NCBI RefSeq assembly: GCF_024171605.1
Contig: NZ_JALKAA010000001.1
Span: 930,001-994,000 of the forward strand
Origin: Pontibacter sp. HSC-36F09
Lineage (GTDB): Bacteria; Bacteroidota; Bacteroidia; Cytophagales; Hymenobacteraceae
DNA length: 64,000 nt
Direction: 5' to 3'
The notes below the pieces were generated by a model. It searched no databases, was not told the origin of the DNA, and worked only from the letters and a program-made list of their open reading frames with translations. A program made the position numbers and the translations under genes. Positions 26,481 through 34,296 of this stretch are shown here, one piece after another. How positions within the stretch are numbered: position 1 is the first letter of the stretch; each line of letters opens with the position of its first letter.

Positions 26481-26541
26481 AAAAAGCCCTTCTCCGTTTG
26501 GCAGAGAAGGGCTTCCAAAATGCAGGTCTATACCTATACCT
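26266..26541. repeat. Cluster of GGTATA/TATACC words with two overlapping tandems
   Basis: CTATACCT at 26266; overlapping pairs at 26301/26307 and 26528/26534; further copies CTATACCC (about 26377), AGGTATAG (about 26454) and AGGTATAA (about 26474). The last octamer contains the stop codon of the PLP-enzyme gene read on the other strand (GAG-GTA-TAG). Confidence 0.85.
26481..26513 (-). terminator. Terminator of the truA-PLP enzyme operon
   Basis: GCCCTTCTC and GAGAAGGGC stem with an A run on the left side (T run on the minus strand), 20 bp past the stop at 26534. Confidence 0.85.
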
Positions 26542-27841
26542 CCGCTTCCACAGGCACAGTAACTTTCTCAAGCGCCTGCGCGATGTCAGAGATGATATCC
26601 TCCGGATGCTCCACGCCTACCGAAATTCGAATCATACCTTCACCTATACCCATCACAGCGCGGTCGGCCAGACAGATATCGGAGTGGGTCATGGAAGCCG
26701 GGTGCTCAGCCAGCGACTCAGTTCCGCCGAGGCTCACGGCCAGTTTAATCAGTTTCAGGTTGTTGAGGAACGTGAAGGCTTCTTTCTCACCACCTTTAAT
26801 GTCGAACGAAATCATAGAGCCTGCTGCCTTGCATTGTTTGTCGTAAATAGCCTGCTGCTGGGGATTGTCCTGCAGGTAGCCAAGGAAGTAAATCTTCTCT
26901 ACTTTCGGGTGTTCTTTCAGGTAGGCCGCTACTACTTCAGCGCCACGCGCCTGACATTCCATCCGGATTTTCAATGTTTCGAGGCTTCGCATGAGCATCC
27001 AGCCCGTCCACGGGCTCGCCATAGAACCCATGAAGGTGCGCATACCTTTTACCTGCTTCATCAGGTCTGCCGGGCCGGCGCAGGCGCCCGCGATCAGGTC
27101 GGAGTGGCCGCCGATGTATTTGGTAGCAGAGTACAAAACAAGGTCAGCGCTGTGCTTGAGCGGGTGAGAGAACACCGGCCCCAGGAACGTATTGTCCACG
27201 GCTACGACTACTTTTTTGTCGGCAGTCGAGTGCTTTTTGGCCATGGAGGCGCAGGCCTCGATGTCTACCAGGTGATTGGTCGGGTTGGCTGGGGTTTCCA
27301 GGTATACCATCGCCAGTTTGTCGGCCATACCTGACTCCTCCAACATCTGCTCTACTTTCTCAATCGGGGTGTTGGCACGGAAGCCCATGCTCTTCACGCC
27401 GAACTTTGGCAGGATGTTTTTAATGTAGTAGTCGGAGCCGCCGTAGATGGGCTCGCTGTGCAAGATCAGGTCGCCCGGCTTGAGCAAAGCCAGGAGCGTG
27501 GTGCTGATGGCCGCCATACCGCTCGCAAACACGGCTGCTTCGTCGGCACCGTCCCAGAAGCGGAGGCGGTTCTCCAGGATTTCGAGATCGGGATTGTTGA
27601 GGCGACTGTAGATCAAGCCGAGCTGTTCTTCGGCGTGCTTCTCACGCAGGCCATACGCTAGTTCAAAAAAGGCCTTTCCTTCTTCCGCGTTCTTGAAAAC
27701 GAAGGTAGAGGTTTGGTAAATCGGCGCCTTCACAGCCATTTCTGACCACTCCGGGTTATACCCGTAGCTCATCATTAAGCTTTCAGGGCGGAGGTGTTTG
27801 CCGTTAAGATGTGGACCGTTCTGGTCTTCTGGTAATTGCAT
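26534..27841 (-). CDS. Cys/Met-metabolism PLP enzyme (methionine gamma-lyase/cystathionine synthase type)
   Basis: PLP-dependent trans-sulfuration-family enzyme, 435 residues from ATG 27841, which is 1 bp after the truA stop. Family marks: YSRLNNPDLEILENRL, FASGMAAIS, YLETPANPTN, VAVDNTFLGP and the PLP lysine Lys241 in YSATKYIGGHSD; C-terminal SLGGTESLAEHPASMTH. The family covers cystathionine gamma-synthase, beta-lyase and methionine gamma-lyase; the reaction cannot be fixed from sequence alone. A longer in-frame start at 27973 would overlap truA and is rejected. Confidence 0.88.
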   Translation of the reverse strand: MQLPEDQNGPHLNGKHLRPESLMMSYGYNPEWSEMAVKAPIYQTSTFVFKNAEEGKAFFELAYGLREKHAEEQLGLIYSRLNNPDLEILENRLRFWDGADEAAVFASGMAAISTTLLALLKPGDLILHSEPIYGGSDYYIKNILPKFGVKSMGFRANTPIEKVEQMLEESGMADKLAMVYLETPANPTNHLVDIEACASMAKKHSTADKKVVVAVDNTFLGPVFSHPLKHSADLVLYSATKYIGGHSDLIAGACAGPADLMKQVKGMRTFMGSMASPWTGWMLMRSLETLKIRMECQARGAEVVAAYLKEHPKVEKIYFLGYLQDNPQQQAIYDKQCKAAGSMISFDIKGGEKEAFTFLNNLKLIKLAVSLGGTESLAEHPASMTHSDICLADRAVMGIGEGMIRISVGVEHPEDIISDIAQALEKVTVPVEAEV

Positions 27842-27842
27842 G

Positions 27843-28610
27843 CTATAAAGGGTTTGTTTTGGGTGATGTCTTGAAAATATGCTCTGGATACGACACTTTG
27901 GCCAGGTATAGCCCCTCGGAAGGCGCCGCCCCGCTGGCTTTGCTGCGGTCCTGACTGGCCACGATCCGTTCAAAATCGGCTACTGTGATCTTGCCACGGC
28001 CCACATCCAGCAAAGTGCCTACCACCAACCGCACCATACCTCTCAGAAAGCGGTTTGCCCGGATGGTGAAGACTAGTTCGTCGCCTTGTTGGCGCCACAC
28101 GGCTGCGTACATGCTGCAGCGGTAGTGTTTGGTGTCGCCTTTGACTTTGCTAAAGGTCGTAAAATCCTCGTAACGAAGCAAAACAGCAGCCGCCTCGTTC
28201 ATTTTCTCCACATCCACGGGACGCGGCAGGTAAGTGGCGTAGTATCTTTTGAAAGGATCTTTTGCTAAGGTAATATGATAATGATAGGTACGCTCAAAAG
28301 CGTCGAAACGGGCGTGGGCCTCGTCGGTGACAAGGTATAGGTTCTTCGCCACGATATCCGCTGGCAAGAGGCGGTTGAAGCGGTAGACCGTGTGCTCGGG
28401 ATCCAGCTCCTGGGCCACATCGAAGTGCACGAACTGCTGACTCGCGTGTACTCCTGTATCGGTGCGGCCGCTCCCGGTGGAGCTTATGGGCTGCCGGAGC
28501 ACTTTGCTCAGGCAATCGTCGAGCACCTCCTGTATGGAGAGGGCGTTGGGCTGTACCTGCCAACCATGGTAACGAGTGCCGTCATAGGCTATTTCCAGAA
28601 AGTAGCGCAT
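27843..28610 (-). CDS. truA: tRNA pseudouridine synthase A
   Basis: Makes pseudouridine 38-40 in tRNA anticodon arms. Opening MRYFLEIAYDGTRYHGWQVQ and catalytic Asp51 in GSGRTDTGVHA are diagnostic. 255 residues from the ATG at 28610; an alternative TTG lies two codons upstream. A -7-like box TACCTTTG ends only 4 bp before this ATG (28614-28621 on the minus strand), so the message may be leaderless. Followed by the PLP-enzyme gene. Confidence 0.95.
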   Translation of the reverse strand: MRYFLEIAYDGTRYHGWQVQPNALSIQEVLDDCLSKVLRQPISSTGSGRTDTGVHASQQFVHFDVAQELDPEHTVYRFNRLLPADIVAKNLYLVTDEAHARFDAFERTYHYHITLAKDPFKRYYATYLPRPVDVEKMNEAAAVLLRYEDFTTFSKVKGDTKHYRCSMYAAVWRQQGDELVFTIRANRFLRGMVRLVVGTLLDVGRGKITVADFERIVASQDRSKASGAAPSEGLYLAKVSYPEHIFKTSPKTNPL

Positions 28611-28613
28611 GGG

Positions 28614-28621
28614 CAAAGGTA
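28614..28621 (-). promoter_or_regulatory. -7-like element next to the truA start
   Basis: TACCTTTG on the minus strand immediately before CCC-ATG. If used, transcription would start at or within a base or two of the start codon. No convincing -33 element at the usual distance. Confidence 0.35.
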
Positions 28622-28690
28622 AGATTTCCTGACAATAGTGACAGAAAATTAGTGCACCCGTCTACTGCAGGCACTATTTCATAGTTCATA

Positions 28691-28731
28691 AAAACAGAAA
28701 GGGCACTCCCATCAGGAGTGCCCTCTGTAAA
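28691..28731 (-). terminator. Terminator of the charged exported protein gene
   Basis: On the minus strand CAGAGGGCACTCC-TGAT-GGGAGTGCCCTTTCTG followed by TTTTTATG, 50 bp past the stop at 28781. Confidence 0.85.
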
Positions 28732-28780
28732 GGGTGAAACTGTGTGCTCTATACCAGTATCGTTATAGTAAAGGGGTAAT

Positions 28781-29242
28781 TTAGTTTCTGCGGCCGGGCT
28801 CAGGAGAGCGATTGCCAATATCGCCGTTTCTCACACCTTCCTGCAGGATTTCGCCCAGGCTGCGATTGCGGCGCTGCTCATCCCGCTTCTCCCAACGTTC
28901 CCGCTCCCGACGTTCTGCTTTTTTCTCGTCTTCTTTTTGTCGTTCCCAGCGATCATCATCTCTTCTCTCATTCTCTCTTCGTCGCTCCCAACGCTCGTCA
29001 TCTCTTCTTCTATCTTCCCAACGATCATCGTCGTCATCACGATCTTTGTATTCCTTTTTGCGGGCCTTCTCATACTCCTTGTCCCGTTTCCACTCGGCAT
29101 GTGCCCGGTGCTTCTCCTCTACAAAAGAGGGTTTGCCTTTCTTCTTGCCTTTATCTTTATCACCATTGTAGTCGGCGGCGGTGGCTACCTGAGCCCCGAA
29201 TGCCATTAAACCTACCAGTACCAGTGTCATCAACTTTTTCAT
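28781..29242 (-). CDS. Exported highly charged Arg/Asp/Glu/Lys/Trp-rich protein
   Basis: 153 residues. A standard signal peptide (about 1-22, ending VATAA) is followed by an almost entirely charged chain with repeated blocks of the type RRDDERWERRRENE and RDDDRWERQKEDEKKAE, with Trp at regular spacing, and a final SLGEILQEGVRNGDIGN segment. It is probably one long helix in the periplasm or on the surface. No family recognised. Codon use gives a long spurious frame on the opposite strand. It is monocistronic. Confidence 0.75.
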   Translation of the reverse strand: MKKLMTLVLVGLMAFGAQVATAADYNGDKDKGKKKGKPSFVEEKHRAHAEWKRDKEYEKARKKEYKDRDDDDDRWEDRRRDDERWERRRENERRDDDRWERQKEDEKKAERRERERWEKRDEQRRNRSLGEILQEGVRNGDIGNRSPEPGRRN

Positions 29243-29326
29243 AAGCTTTTGTTTTAGGTTTGATGAAGTATAGGCAAAGGGGGTGCCAAATTAAGTTGCA
29301 TTAGTCGCCGCGGTTACGGCACCAAA

Positions 29327-29365
29327 CAAAAAAGGCCCTTCTGGAACTACAGAAGGGCCTTTTCT
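29327..29365 (-). terminator. Terminator of thiolase gene
   Basis: AAAGGCCCTTCTG (29331-29343) pairs with CAGAAGGGCCTTT (29350-29362); A run on the left gives the T run for the minus strand. Confidence 0.85.
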
Positions 29366-29380
29366 AATATAAAAAAATAG

Positions 29381-30580
29381 CTATAGTTTCTCGTAAATGA
29401 TGGCTGCTCCCTGCCCCACGCCCACGCACATGGTGGCCAAGCCGTAGCGTACGTTGTCGCGACGCTTCATCTCGTGCAGCAAGGTGGCTGAGATGCGGGT
29501 ACCGCTGGCGCCGAGCGGGTGACCGATGGCAATGGAGCCGCCGTTCACGTTCACGATGTCCGGGTTAATGCCCAGCTCCTGCACACAAGGTATAGCCTGC
29601 GCTGCGAAGGCTTCATTTATCTCTGCTAAGCCAATGTCGTTAATGGTGAGGCCTGCTCTTTTCAGGGCTTTCAGGGTAGCTGGTACCGGGCCCATACCCA
29701 TAAAAGCGGGCTCCACCCCAGCCACTGCCGCCGACACAATGCGGGCCATCGGCTTCAGGTTGAAGCGCTTCACGATTTCCTCACTAACCACCAGCGAGGC
29801 CGCAGCACCATCGTTTATACCGGAGGCATTGCCTGCCGTTACGGTACCGCCTTTTTTGAAGGCTGCGCCCAATGTGCCCAGTTTCTCTACAGAAGAAAGG
29901 CGCGGGTGTTCGTCGGTGTCGAAGATGATCGGGTCGCCTTTTCGCTGCGGAACAGGTATAGGTATGATTTCGTCTTTGAACTTCCCGGCTTCGGCAGCGG
30001 CCTTGTACTTGAACTGCGAACTGTGGGCAAATTCGTCCTGCGCTTCACGTGAAACACCGTAGCGCTCAGCTACATTCTCGGCGGTCTCGCCCATGGTATG
30101 CGGGTAGTGCATCGACGAAAGCGTGTTGTTCACAAAGCGCCAGCCGATGGTCGTGTCATAGATTTCAGGGGTGCGGGCGAAAGGGGTTTCGGCTTTGGCC
30201 ATCACGAAAGGCGCGCGCGTCATGCTCTCCACACCACCGGCCAGGTATACGGCACCGTCGCCGCAGGTAATGGCGCGGCCCGCATCGATGATGGACTGCA
30301 AACCCGAAGCGCAAAGGCGGTTTACGGTTACGCCGCCGATCTCGTGCGGAAGCCCGGCCAACAGGAGCGCCATGCGGGCCACATTGCGGTTGTCTTCGCC
30401 GGCCTGGTTGGCTGCGCCCAGCACCACATCCTCGATCAAGCTCGGGTCTACCTCCGGATTACGCGCCATTAACTCCTTCAGAATAAAGGCTGCCATGTCG
30501 TCGGGGCGCACGCTGCTGAGGGCTCCGGTAAACTTGCCAACGGGTGTTCTGACGATATCAATTATATAAGCTGTGCTCAT
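29381..30580 (-). CDS. Acetyl-CoA acyltransferase (thiolase)
   Basis: Degradative-type thiolase that cleaves 3-oxoacyl-CoA, or condenses acetyl-CoA in reverse. Nucleophile Cys90 in VNRLCASGLQ; HPLGASG with the active-site His and the terminal CVGVGQGAA carrying the second Cys are present. 399 residues from ATG 30580; a TTG one codon upstream is possible. Divergent from the DUF4293 gene. With the acyl-CoA dehydrogenase at 53960 it fits fatty or branched-chain acyl-CoA oxidation. Confidence 0.93.
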   Translation of the reverse strand: MSTAYIIDIVRTPVGKFTGALSSVRPDDMAAFILKELMARNPEVDPSLIEDVVLGAANQAGEDNRNVARMALLLAGLPHEIGGVTVNRLCASGLQSIIDAGRAITCGDGAVYLAGGVESMTRAPFVMAKAETPFARTPEIYDTTIGWRFVNNTLSSMHYPHTMGETAENVAERYGVSREAQDEFAHSSQFKYKAAAEAGKFKDEIIPIPVPQRKGDPIIFDTDEHPRLSSVEKLGTLGAAFKKGGTVTAGNASGINDGAAASLVVSEEIVKRFNLKPMARIVSAAVAGVEPAFMGMGPVPATLKALKRAGLTINDIGLAEINEAFAAQAIPCVQELGINPDIVNVNGGSIAIGHPLGASGTRISATLLHEMKRRDNVRYGLATMCVGVGQGAAIIYEKL

Positions 30581-30606
30581 CAATTTTTGTTTTACAGGTC
30601 TTTGTC

Positions 30607-30614
30607 TAATTTTG
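30607..30614 (+). promoter_or_regulatory. -7 element of the DUF4293 promoter
   Basis: TAATTTTG 30 bp upstream of the ATG, with TTTG (30586-30589) 17 bp before it, slightly shorter than the usual 19-21. Confidence 0.45.
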
Positions 30615-30644
30615 CATCTCTTTGCAAGTTAAATTAACCCCTTT

Positions 30645-31142
30645 ATGATACAAAGAATTCAAACCGTATTTCTGGCGCTCATCGTGGTGGCAATGGTGTC
30701 CCTGTTGTTTTTGCCAATCTGGTCTAAAGTAGATGCCACTACAGGCGAAGAAGTCGTGCTGACCGCCTGGAACCTGTTTTTCCAGACAGTAAACGAACAG
30801 GGCGAAGCCGTGCAGGCAGGTGCACAGACAGGCACAAGCACGATCGCCATTGGCATACTAGCTATTGTGGCCGCAGGTGTCGCCCTGTACGAAATTTTCC
30901 AGTACAAGAGCCGCCTCAATCAAATGAAGTTCGGCCTGATTAATTCGCTGGTCTTGATCGCACTGTTTGGCACGTCATTTTACTATGCCAACTACGTAGG
31001 CAACGCGATGGCTGCCGGCAACGCAGGCAACTACGAGGCCGGCTTTTACATGCCCGTGCTGGCGCTGTTCCTCAATGCCTTGGCGAACCGCTTCATCAAA
31101 AAAGACGAGGACCTGGTTCGCTCCGTAGACAGGCTGCGCTAA
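30645..31142 (+). CDS. DUF4293 family membrane protein
   Basis: 165 residues, four predicted helices: MIQRIQTVFLALIVVAMVSL at the start, about 65-85, about 92-110 and about 128-145, ending in charged residues. The MIQRIQTVFLALI opening is the mark of the DUF4293 family restricted to Bacteroidota. Function unknown. The stop TAA overlaps an AAGGTATAG word. Confidence 0.85.
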   Translation: MIQRIQTVFLALIVVAMVSLLFLPIWSKVDATTGEEVVLTAWNLFFQTVNEQGEAVQAGAQTGTSTIAIGILAIVAAGVALYEIFQYKSRLNQMKFGLINSLVLIALFGTSFYYANYVGNAMAAGNAGNYEAGFYMPVLALFLNALANRFIKKDEDLVRSVDRLR

Positions 31143-31165
31143 GGTATAGCGCATTGCCAAATGCA

Positions 31166-31210
31166 TAAAAAGGAAGGGCTTCTGTGATGAACAGAAGCCC
31201 TTCCTTTTTT
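31166..31210 (+). terminator. Terminator of the DUF4293 gene
   Basis: AAAAAGGAAGGGCTTCTGT pairs with ACAGAAGCCCTTCCTTTTTT; long perfect stem with T run. Confidence 0.9.
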
Positions 31211-31238
31211 AGTTGAGCACTGAGTGGAGAAAACCACC

Positions 31239-31323
31239 TTGTCATTTCGAGTGCATCGAGAAATCTGGGTTATTTCATAATTTCCTCACTATTTCAGATT
31301 TCTTGTTGCACTCGGAATGACAA
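31239..31323. repeat. Long inverted repeat (TCATTTCGAGTGC family)
   Basis: Left arm 31239-31266 (TTGTCATTTCGAGTGCATCG...) pairs with right arm 31296-31323 with few mismatches, enclosing a 29-bp AT-rich loop. I recall TCATTYCGAGYGCAncGAGnAATCT hairpins between genes across Bacteroidota, so this is probably a dispersed miniature element. Placed just after the PepSY gene end (31345), so it may also stop transcription from that side. Confidence 0.8.
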
Positions 31324-31344
31324 AAAAAGCCTAAGCTACCACCT

Positions 31345-32673
31345 CTAAACCGCGGCCGATTTTCTGGCCACAGGTATAGCACCCTTCTTCGACTTCTTGC
31401 GCAGCTTGTTGATCCAGATCATCGTGCCCGTTATCGGCAGACTGGTTGCCACGAGGCAGGCGATGAAGTAGAGTATTTTGGAGAAAGTGCCATACACATT
31501 GCCCACGTGCAGCGGCTTGATAGACGAGGTTATTTGCTCGTTGAACGGCTTGTCGGCAAAGATCTCTGCCTTCAGCACCTCGCCGCTGTACTGATCAAGC
31601 TGCAGTTTGTCTGAAGCTGCCGGCGCAAAAAAGCCCACTTTGTTCTTGTTGATGGAAACAGTAGCGGCTGAGTCGGCTGGCAACGAAATACGGTAATCTC
31701 CTTTGTAAGGCAGCGCGGCATCGGCTGACTTCACATATTCTGCAATGGTAAGTGTAGCGGCCTGAGACTGGTCAGCCGGCACTTTTGACAAGAGTGGTTC
31801 TTCTTTGCGGTCTTTCTGCTGCTCTACGCCCAGCACTTTAAAGAAGCCTTCTTTATACCACTCAAACGACCAGGTGAGGCCTGTCAGTGACATTACCAGC
31901 AGCAGGAACGACGAGTAAAAACCCAGTGAGTTGTGCAGGTCGTGATTCACGCGTTTCCAGTTGCCGCTCCATTTTATTTTGAGCCCCTGTCGCCAGTTCT
32001 TCACTTTCTGCGGAATCCAGATCACCAGACCACTGATAACAATCAGCGTGAAGATGACAGTTGCCCAGCCCACAATCGGACGGCCTACTTCAGTGTCGAG
32101 CAGGAGCCAGCGGTGCAGGCGGAACATGGTCATGAAAAACTCGGAGGTCGGGCTTTCGGTTGTGCCTATTACTTCTGCAGTATAAGGGTTCACGAGGTAG
32201 TTCGTGCCACGGTCGCGACCGCCTCCTCCGCCGCCTTTGCCGCCAGGACCAGCAACCGGACCTGATTTGGCTACGGTGCCTTCTGCTCCTTTTTTGCCCT
32301 CGCCGCCTTTTTCACTACCACGGGCTTCAGCTCCTTTTCCTTCATCACCCTTGTTTGCCTTTTTCACATTCACGGTGTAGGTACGGCTGGCATCGGCAGG
32401 TATAGTGATAGAACTTACTTTACCTCCCGTCTCAGCTGCTACTTTTGCAATGATTGCTTCAGCTGCCATGGGCTCAGCCCCTGCCTCTACCTGTACGGTA
32501 AACTTCTCCGGTTCCATAAACTCCTGCACCTCGGTATTGAAGGTATAGATGGTGCCGCTCAGGCAGACCACAAACAGGATAAGGCCGCTTGCTATACCCA
32601 TCCACAGGTGGAGGTCATTGAACAGCTTGCGCACCTTTTGCCAGGTTGATTTTTGTTTTGGATTCTGTTTCAT
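31345..32673 (-). CDS. PepSY-associated inner-membrane protein (probable ferric-chelate reductase)
   Basis: 442 residues. Opening helix FNDLHLWMGIASGLILFVVCLSGTIYTFN and later HRWLLLD, GWATVIFTLIVISGLVIW, HNSLGFYSSFLLLVMSLTGLTWS and a last helix near the C terminus are the PepSY_TM pattern with His in the helices. This family often sits next to siderophore receptors and is thought to reduce or release iron. Third gene of the SusC-SusD-PepSY operon (78 bp gap). Odd: a Gly/Lys/Glu low-complexity loop at about residues 108-156. Confidence 0.85.
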   Translation of the reverse strand: MKQNPKQKSTWQKVRKLFNDLHLWMGIASGLILFVVCLSGTIYTFNTEVQEFMEPEKFTVQVEAGAEPMAAEAIIAKVAAETGGKVSSITIPADASRTYTVNVKKANKGDEGKGAEARGSEKGGEGKKGAEGTVAKSGPVAGPGGKGGGGGGRDRGTNYLVNPYTAEVIGTTESPTSEFFMTMFRLHRWLLLDTEVGRPIVGWATVIFTLIVISGLVIWIPQKVKNWRQGLKIKWSGNWKRVNHDLHNSLGFYSSFLLLVMSLTGLTWSFEWYKEGFFKVLGVEQQKDRKEEPLLSKVPADQSQAATLTIAEYVKSADAALPYKGDYRISLPADSAATVSINKNKVGFFAPAASDKLQLDQYSGEVLKAEIFADKPFNEQITSSIKPLHVGNVYGTFSKILYFIACLVATSLPITGTMIWINKLRKKSKKGAIPVARKSAAV

Positions 32674-32751
32674 GATAGAGAGATATTTAGCTAAAAACCC
32701 CTCCTTGCTGTTGCCGGCAAAGAGGGGAGGTATTGTAGGGCTATTTTCAGT

Positions 32752-34269
32752 TTATTCGTTCCAAAACACCCGCGAGCGGAAAGGGTCAATGGCTCCCTGT
32801 TTCGCTACTTCGTCGCTGTTGGTATATACCTCCGACTGGCGGTAAGTCAATCTTCGTGGCCTGAAATCCGGGTCGGCCGACGGGCTCTGCAGCGACTGTG
32901 GCAACCTGCTCAGGTAGCCCAATCTCCTGAAGTCATTCCAGACCTCGATGCTGCTGATGCTATTAAGCGCCAGCCATTTCTGCCCGATGATGCGCTCAAT
33001 TTTGTTCGGAGCGAGTGCAAAGTTAACAGATGGCTGAAGATTGTACAGCGCAAATTCTCCTGCCGGCACGTTCATGTACTTGAAGGATTCTTTGATAGCC
33101 TCCTCATAAAGTTGCTCTGCTCCGCTCAGCCAGCCTCTTTCGGCTGCCTCGGCCTGCAAAAACAAGCTCTCGAAAGAAGACAGTAACACGGATGGTTGTT
33201 GCGCGCTTTTCAACAGGCCTGCCGGTTGGTTGCCGTTCTCGTTCGGTCCCAGCAAAGCCGATGTTTTTGCCATGGTAAAGTCGGCACTGGTTGCGCCGAG
33301 TGGTACGCCCACGTAGTCACCATTCACGCTGCGGTAGAGTTTCGGCAGGCGCGGGTCGTTGCGCTCTTTGTACTGCTGCACCAGGTATGCCGTAGGGCGC
33401 AGGGTGTTGTAGCCTGTGGTAAGGGCACCGGCCTGGTTGCGGTAGTAGGTGTCCCAGAAAGGATTTTGCAGACCGGCAGTAATCTGGTAGCCCGGATTCA
33501 CCAGGGCACTCTCGCCGGCACCCAGAAAACCGCTTCCCTCCTGCTTAATCTTAGCCAGTTCATCGTTGATGTAGCCTGCTCTTCCGGCTTCAGACTGGCG
33601 AAGCAAAGCTCTCAGCTTAATGGTATTGGCGAACTTAATCCAGAGTGTCAGGTTACCTTTGAAAATCACATCGTCGGTCACTGGCTTTTTAGACAAGGCG
33701 GGAGCTGCTTTGATGTCCTCTATACCTGCTGTGATCAGGTTGATAGCACCGTCATACACCACCTGTCCGTCTTCGTACTTGGGCGTTACGTTTTTGCTGC
33801 CCTGCAGCGCATCCGAGAAAGGCACGTTGTTGTAGAGGTCCACAAGCCGCATAAAGTGCCAGCCCTGCATGATCTTCGCTATACCTACATAGGCCAGGTC
33901 GCCGGTGGCAGCGGCACTGTTTTCGATGTCTTTGTAGTTCACCAGCGTGGTATAGCTGTCTTCCCAGATCGGGCGGCCATCGCGGTCAAACGACATGGCC
34001 TCCACGCCGTAGGTTTCCTCCAATCTAAACAGCGAGGTGTTCACCGGCCCGTCGGTGGCTTTGGCCCAGTAACCTACCCACACAGCACCCAGTTGGTTCA
34101 GGGTACCGGTTTCCAGGTTTACGGTCTTGACAAGGGCGGTCGGTAATTTTTGCTCCACCGGCACATCGGTCGGCGCATTAGGGTTCACGTTTGTATCCAG
34201 AAAGCTGTCGCAGGCGGTAAAAGCCGTGCCGGCCAGTGCTATCAGAATAAAGGATAATAACTTTTTCAT
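32752..34269 (-). CDS. SusD/RagB-like outer-membrane lipoprotein
   Basis: 505 residues, lipobox FTAC (Cys20). The SusD-like helical scaffold is recognisable from DSFLDTNVNPNAPTDVP, WHFMRLVDLYNNVPFSDAL, the TPR-like helices and the C-terminal QKWLALNSISSIEVWNDFRR segment, closest to the SusD-like_2 group. It caps the SusC-like transporter encoded 27 bp upstream and binds its ligand. In this context the ligand may be a metal chelate rather than a glycan. Confidence 0.9.
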   Translation of the reverse strand: MKKLLSFILIALAGTAFTACDSFLDTNVNPNAPTDVPVEQKLPTALVKTVNLETGTLNQLGAVWVGYWAKATDGPVNTSLFRLEETYGVEAMSFDRDGRPIWEDSYTTLVNYKDIENSAAATGDLAYVGIAKIMQGWHFMRLVDLYNNVPFSDALQGSKNVTPKYEDGQVVYDGAINLITAGIEDIKAAPALSKKPVTDDVIFKGNLTLWIKFANTIKLRALLRQSEAGRAGYINDELAKIKQEGSGFLGAGESALVNPGYQITAGLQNPFWDTYYRNQAGALTTGYNTLRPTAYLVQQYKERNDPRLPKLYRSVNGDYVGVPLGATSADFTMAKTSALLGPNENGNQPAGLLKSAQQPSVLLSSFESLFLQAEAAERGWLSGAEQLYEEAIKESFKYMNVPAGEFALYNLQPSVNFALAPNKIERIIGQKWLALNSISSIEVWNDFRRLGYLSRLPQSLQSPSADPDFRPRRLTYRQSEVYTNSDEVAKQGAIDPFRSRVFWNE

Positions 34270-34296
34270 ATCACGAAGTATGCAGAATGATCTTAT

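Noticed and set aside
28812..29209. Long frames on the plus strand opposite the charged exported protein
   Set aside because: They are Ser/Arg-rich mirror products of the repetitive GA-rich codons on the true strand; the minus frame has a signal peptide and terminator.
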